This document shows, piece by piece, positions 7,301 through 8,972 of a DNA stretch of 8,972 bases; within the stretch, counting starts at the first letter, position 1, and each line of letters opens with the position of its first letter. The notes under the pieces were generated by a model. That model was not told where the DNA came from, ran no database searches, and was given only the letters and a program-made list of their open reading frames with translations. The stretch is from Bacillota bacterium (GTDB taxonomy: Bacteria; Bacillota_E; Sulfobacillia; Sulfobacillales; Sulfobacillaceae). The position numbers and the translations under genes are program-made. The stretch is taken from assembly GCA_021802225.1 (NCBI GenBank), contig JAKAAS010000044.1, forward strand, positions 1 to 8,972. The letters run 5' to 3'.

Positions 7301-7430
7301 AGGGATAGCTGACGTTGGGCAGACGGCGGACAGGAAGCTTGGTAAAGGCCACAATCCCGAAGAGCACAAAGGCGCCCAAAATCATGAGAACGGTCACAGG
7401 TCTGCGGATTGAGAGGGCAGTCAGGTTCAC
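4302..7430 (-). CDS. Efflux RND transporter permease subunit (AcrB/HAE1-like)
   Basis: The 1042-residue product is a proton-driven RND pump of the cytoplasmic membrane, similar in length to AcrB. TM1 is at about 12-30, followed by a large extracytoplasmic loop. TM2 is near 334-351, TM3 near 356-376 and TM4 near 384-405. TM4 carries the adjacent aspartates D399-D400 (GILVDDSIVVLENI), the counterparts of AcrB D407/D408. A second large loop and six further helices follow. K925 in GLVAKNAILLIDY matches AcrB K940, so the proton relay looks complete. The start is GTG at 7430, overlapping the adaptor stop in GTGA, with an AAGGGAG ribosome site 7 bases upstream. Substrate cannot be read from sequence: drugs, lipids or metal-stressed metabolites are all possible. 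No outer-membrane channel gene is visible. The resemblance is to hydrophobe/amphiphile pumps rather than to CusA-type metal pumps or SecDF, but I did not run a search. Confidence 0.96.
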   Translation of the reverse strand: MNLTALSIRRPVTVLMILGAFVLFGIVAFTKLPVRRLPNVSYPFIRVVIGDPGASASTISSTVTSRVEDALTSETGILSMVGTSAPGRAEVAIQFVGGTNIDQKASSVALDLDKIARTLPATATAPSIIKANPSALPMMNVALSGPLASSQLFSLASTIVAPTLQEIPGVAQVSVVGGRPAVINIAVHNAALQAYGITLPEVLTALKAENTSVTGGLTIVGNQELATKTEGGYASVQALQDLPIASRPGGAVLLSNLATVSPNLAAAQSFATLNGHPAVGLVITASSTANSLQVDNQIRSALAAMGEQLPPHVHTAITGDITNYTRAALANVEGDLALGIVMAGLVLLLFLRRITNTLIVMVAIPVSLVSTFAVMYFLGFSLDLISLMALSLLIGILVDDSIVVLENIHRHLMMGKDPDKAAVDGRMEIGAAAVAITLTDVVVYAPIAFLSGNVGQLFREFGLTIVAATLFSLLVSYTLTPMLAARWSARPAAVRSNVLTRAGDGFERGFEAMRSGYRRVIGWTLSHRILTFSLAVLSLIGTLAFVASGAIPTTFVPREDNGVFTVNATLPPGTPLSQSQATLASLSRHIQSMHGVTTVFLSSGYGGGVGAGHNIGQITADLAPRGERPSIYTFVKQVDKMARKYPGLKAHAHVQNPLIAAGARAAAINILGPNLDEVNTLAGAVLAQAQKNPAVTEVSDSVAAPTPEMTVSINHAVSAYLGVSTSSVGTTVSAALGAAAVPPIVPSSTQPAIPVQLSLAGSPDLTASQIAQIPVSAGVHGAVPLGLVARLAEIPGSSKITQINREYAVSVSASSASGNVGPANQALLAAVQKVGLPTGYSYQVAGQAAQQALAFGPLIQALLLSIVLLYMLMAALYESFAEPFAILLSLPMATVGAFLGLWMTGLPLSIFSLLALIMLMGLVAKNAILLIDYTKTLRRRGMERNEAVIESGATRIRPIIMTTATMIGAMLPLAISHGSGSSERMPIAVVLIGGLTSSTLLTLLVVPVLYTMIDDAVQWLRTVLPHSRSTFAEAHAQGVDNG

Positions 7431-8972
7431 TTGCCAGCTCCCTTCTTGCCGCCCGCTGCGGCCGTTGCAGCAGGGGCGGCAGCAGAATCCAATCCTCCCA
7501 CCGCCGAGCCTTGAAAGCTTGACGGGACAGACAATGTCTGGCTGACTCTGACCACACTGCCACTGGACAGATAGGTTTGCCCAGAGACCACTACCGGGCT
7601 TGCGGCCCTCACTCCGGTGACCTGGGTGTCCACACCATTGGACAGTCCCGGCACCACCGTTTCCAATACCGCCTTGTGCCCTTTTCCTACCACAAAGACC
7701 TGATCTTTGCCATTGAACGTCACAATGGCATCCGAAGGAATAATCACCGCATTGTGAACCGTGCGCGTCAGAACATCCAGCGACACGAATTCTCCGGCCT
7801 TAAGCCACGACGGGGTCTGGTCAGGGGTCACCATCACCGCAAAGGCTAGCGATGCTGAATTGCCGCTAGGGGAGACAGCGGCCACTCTGGCCTTCACCGT
7901 GGCCGACACGCCCGGAGCCGTCACCGTCACGCTGTCGCCGGTGTTGACGGCTGCCATGTCATTTTGGCTCAATGCCGCTTGAATCTCCATCTGAGAACTT
8001 TCCATAGATAGTATAGGGGCTCCGGGACTGGCGAGAGCCCCCACTGTATCCGTGACCGCTGTGACCACCCCGGAGAAAGGGGCAACAATCGTGTTCCGGC
8101 GCAGCTCGGCCGCCAAGACGCCGGACGCAGCCTGCGCCTCAGACACACCAGCCTGGAGAGCAGCTAGAGCAGCAGAGCTTGGGGGGGCCTGCGCCGCTGC
8201 CAGTTGCGCCTCAGCCGCTTGCACTCCGGTTTGGGCAGCGCTGACAGCATTCTTCGCCGCCAACAATGTCTGGTTGGCGCTGGTGCGGTCATTGTACTGC
8301 GCCTCGGCTTGGACCAGGTCGGCCTGGGCTGCTTGCACTGCCTGCGCGGACTGGGCAGCCTGCGCCTTGGCCTGGCCCACTGCGGCCTGCGCGGCCTCGA
8401 CAGACAGCTGATTGCTGGCCTGCTGCCCCGTTAAGGAGTTCCCGGCAGACTCTAAAGCGGCCTGCGCACTGTCCACAGCCGCCTGATCGCTGACAATAGT
8501 CTTCTGCTCATCCGCCACAGCGCTTTGGGCGGCCTGCACCGCGCTCTGAGCGGACTGCAGCGTGTTGTAAGCCTGAGATGCTTGCTGCGCCACGGTTTGG
8601 GTCTTGCTGAGCGTAGCGGTGTAAGGGTTGCTGCCATAGCCCTGCCAGCTGTTGTAGTCCAGCAGGGCCTCCTGGTAAGCCGCTTCGTCGGCAGCATATT
8701 GGCCCGCCATCGTACCATATAGCGTTTGGTCCGTTGACAAAGTACTTTCTGCCGTCTGCACGGTCTGTTCATCCGTGACCAGAGCGGCCTGATCGTTCTT
8801 CAACTGAGCCTGAGCCGCCGCCACGGCCTGCTGGTCCGCTGTTATTGTGGACGGCAACACATTGGCGGGCGAAGTTTGCGCAGAGGACTCGGCCTGAGCC
8901 AGCTTGACCTCTGCCGCCTGGACAGCGGCTTGGGCCACCTGGGCCGCCGCTTCGCTCTGTTTCACTTGATTT
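7427..8972 (-). CDS. RND efflux periplasmic adaptor (membrane fusion protein), 5' end missing
   Basis: The adaptor bridges the RND pump to the outside or to an outer channel. The frame is open to the right edge. The internal GTG at 8965 is unlikely to be the true start, because the N-terminal membrane anchor and first half of the lipoyl domain would lie beyond the window. From the edge to about 8100 the protein is almost entirely Ala/Gln-rich helix, roughly 290 residues, with breaks at SPANVLPST (near 8850-8875), GYGSNPYTA (8615-8641), NSLTGQQ and PPSSAA. The second lipoyl half follows (APFSGVV to GAPIL, about 8010-8095). Next are a beta-barrel domain and a membrane-proximal domain with VIIPSDAIVTFNGKDQVFVV. 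A low-complexity Ala/Gly/Lys tail ends the protein. Order and the 4-bp overlap with the pump gene fit an adaptor-permease operon. The helical region looks far longer than in AcrA. Family is secure and substrate unknown. Confidence 0.92.
   Translation of the reverse strand, partial: NQVKQSEAAAQVAQAAVQAAEVKLAQAESSAQTSPANVLPSTITADQQAVAAAQAQLKNDQAALVTDEQTVQTAESTLSTDQTLYGTMAGQYAADEAAYQEALLDYNSWQGYGSNPYTATLSKTQTVAQQASQAYNTLQSAQSAVQAAQSAVADEQKTIVSDQAAVDSAQAALESAGNSLTGQQASNQLSVEAAQAAVGQAKAQAAQSAQAVQAAQADLVQAEAQYNDRTSANQTLLAAKNAVSAAQTGVQAAEAQLAAAQAPPSSAALAALQAGVSEAQAASGVLAAELRRNTIVAPFSGVVTAVTDTVGALASPGAPILSMESSQMEIQAALSQNDMAAVNTGDSVTVTAPGVSATVKARVAAVSPSGNSASLAFAVMVTPDQTPSWLKAGEFVSLDVLTRTVHNAVIIPSDAIVTFNGKDQVFVVGKGHKAVLETVVPGLSNGVDTQVTGVRAASPVVVSGQTYLSSGSVVRVSQTLSVPSSFQGSAVGGLDSAAAPAATAAAGGKKGAGK
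7438..7444 (-). promoter_or_regulatory. Shine-Dalgarno of the RND gene inside the adaptor gene
   Basis: The minus strand reads AAGGGAG 7 bases before the GTG at 7430, which itself overlaps the adaptor stop codon by 4 bp (7427-7430). This supports the GTG start over a downstream methionine and indicates translational coupling of adaptor and pump. Confidence 0.8.

Noticed and set aside
8052..8772. Several long plus-strand and alternate minus-strand frames across the adaptor gene.
   Set aside because: They are shadows of the Ala/Gln-rich repeated codons, which are GC-rich and avoid stops in other frames.

Overview
The window is a chromosomal segment of a bacterium with strong Shine-Dalgarno sequences, sigma-70/sigma-A type promoters with extended -10 elements, genomically encoded tRNA CCA ends and a moderately high GC content. 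The ClpP, ClpX and trigger factor sequences read as Firmicutes-like. My best guess is a deep-branching, Sulfobacillus-like Firmicute, but this is recall-based inference, and no 16S or other marker in the window settles it. Every well-supported gene is on the minus strand, so transcription runs from high to low coordinates.

From right to left, the window starts inside an RND efflux operon. A periplasmic adaptor (membrane fusion protein) gene is cut by the right edge (7427-8972). Its stop codon overlaps the GTG start of an AcrB-type RND permease (4302-7430) by 4 bp. A 38-bp perfect palindrome followed by a short U run (4188-4225) probably ends this operon.

The gap at 3842-4301 holds that terminator and a good promoter (3918-3946) driving a four-gene tRNA operon in the order His(GTG)-Arg(TCG)-Leu(TAG)-Gly(GCC). 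A textbook intrinsic terminator (3453-3479) closes the tRNA operon. Only a few bases later a separate strong promoter (3418-3445) starts the protein quality-control operon tig-clpP-clpX.

Trigger factor receives nascent chains at the ribosome, ClpP is the proteolytic chamber, and ClpX is the AAA+ unfoldase that feeds it. The three genes are tightly packed: 3 bp between tig and clpP, and 49 bp between clpP and clpX. A 15-bp stem terminator follows clpX (50-85).

This is mostly an ordinary housekeeping region and I see no novel defence or mobile system. The strongest anomaly is a near-exact inverted copy of a clpX segment at the left edge (1-25 against 252-276, 24 of 25 bases). It is either an inverted partial duplication continuing outside the window or an assembly/amplification chimera. 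Other points of interest are the very long Ala/Gln-rich coiled coil of the RND adaptor, a terminator-like hairpin inside the tRNA operon, a 1-nt tRNA spacer, and an atypical ClpP handle segment.
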